Below are positions 6,778 to 6,806 of a DNA stretch of 6,806 nucleotides, one piece after another. Source of the DNA: an uncultured Alistipes sp. (GTDB lineage Bacteria > Bacteroidota > Bacteroidia > Bacteroidales > Rikenellaceae). A program made the position numbers and the translations under genes. The notes below the pieces were generated by a model. It was not told the origin of the DNA and searched no databases. It was given only the letters and a program-made list of their open reading frames with translations. The stretch covers positions 1-6,806 of the forward strand of contig CAAFWE010000186.1 of assembly GCA_900766655.1 (NCBI GenBank). Direction: 5' to 3'. The number at the start of each line of letters is the position of its first letter. Within the stretch, counting starts at the first letter, position 1.

Positions 6778-6806
6778 AGATCGGAAGAGCACACGTCTGA
6801 ACTCCA
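6778..6806 (+). other. Illumina TruSeq adapter read-through (artefact)
   Basis: The final 29 bases, beginning AGATCGGAAGAGC and continuing to the window end, match the TruSeq adapter sequence as I know it. They are library-preparation sequence left on the contig end, not genome. They create the false C-terminal residues IGRAHV and the false stop codon of the TIR reading frame. One or two bases at the junction could be genuine and match by chance. Confidence 0.97.

Noticed and set aside
1..6806. CRISPR arrays, insertion sequences, integrases or phage genes
   Set aside because: No spaced direct repeats, terminal inverted repeats, transposase or integrase motifs were seen on either strand.

Overview
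The window looks like one end of a Bacteroidales contig, probably assembled from short-read metagenomic data. Three sequence features point to Bacteroidota: (i) three promoters of the TTG / TAnnTTTG (-33/-7) type used by the Bacteroidota primary sigma factor, (ii) starts without a Shine-Dalgarno sequence and with A/T-rich leaders, and (iii) a tRNA gene with no encoded CCA end. The moderate GC content, clearly above that of typical Bacteroides, would suit Alistipes/Rikenellaceae-like lineages, but that placement is only an impression. The last 29 bases match the Illumina TruSeq adapter and are not biological.

Layout: positions 1-84 hold no gene I can support. A tRNA-Leu(CAA) lies on the minus strand (85-168) with its own promoter at 203-232. 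The 263-bp divergent intergenic region (169-431) also carries a plus-strand promoter (369-399) overlapped by a perfect 7-bp inverted repeat. From 432 to 6324 four genes run on the plus strand with gaps of only 4, 11 and 1 nt: a chorismatase-like protein (FkbO/Hyg5/XanB2 family), a small DUF1549/DUF1553 protein, a DUF1501 protein, and a large PPC-domain beta-sandwich protein. The last three have Sec signal peptides; the first has none. A strong hairpin at 6345-6377 closes the unit. A second promoter (6448-6479) drives a TIR-domain gene that is cut off by the contig end at about 6777.

How the genes may work together: DUF1549/DUF1553, DUF1501 and PPC proteins form a trio best known from Planctomycetes and Verrucomicrobia, where they are often tied to cytochrome-c-like modules and have no settled function. 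This version is reduced: the DUF1549 protein is short, lacks a cytochrome domain, and lacks the CxxCH motif normal for the family. The trio is joined to a cytoplasmic enzyme of the chorismate-to-hydroxybenzoate type. One cytoplasmic aromatic-acid enzyme plus three exported proteins in a single tight operon is the most interesting feature here and may be an uncharacterised system. The TIR gene is a separate transcription unit, and nothing in the sequence ties it to the operon.
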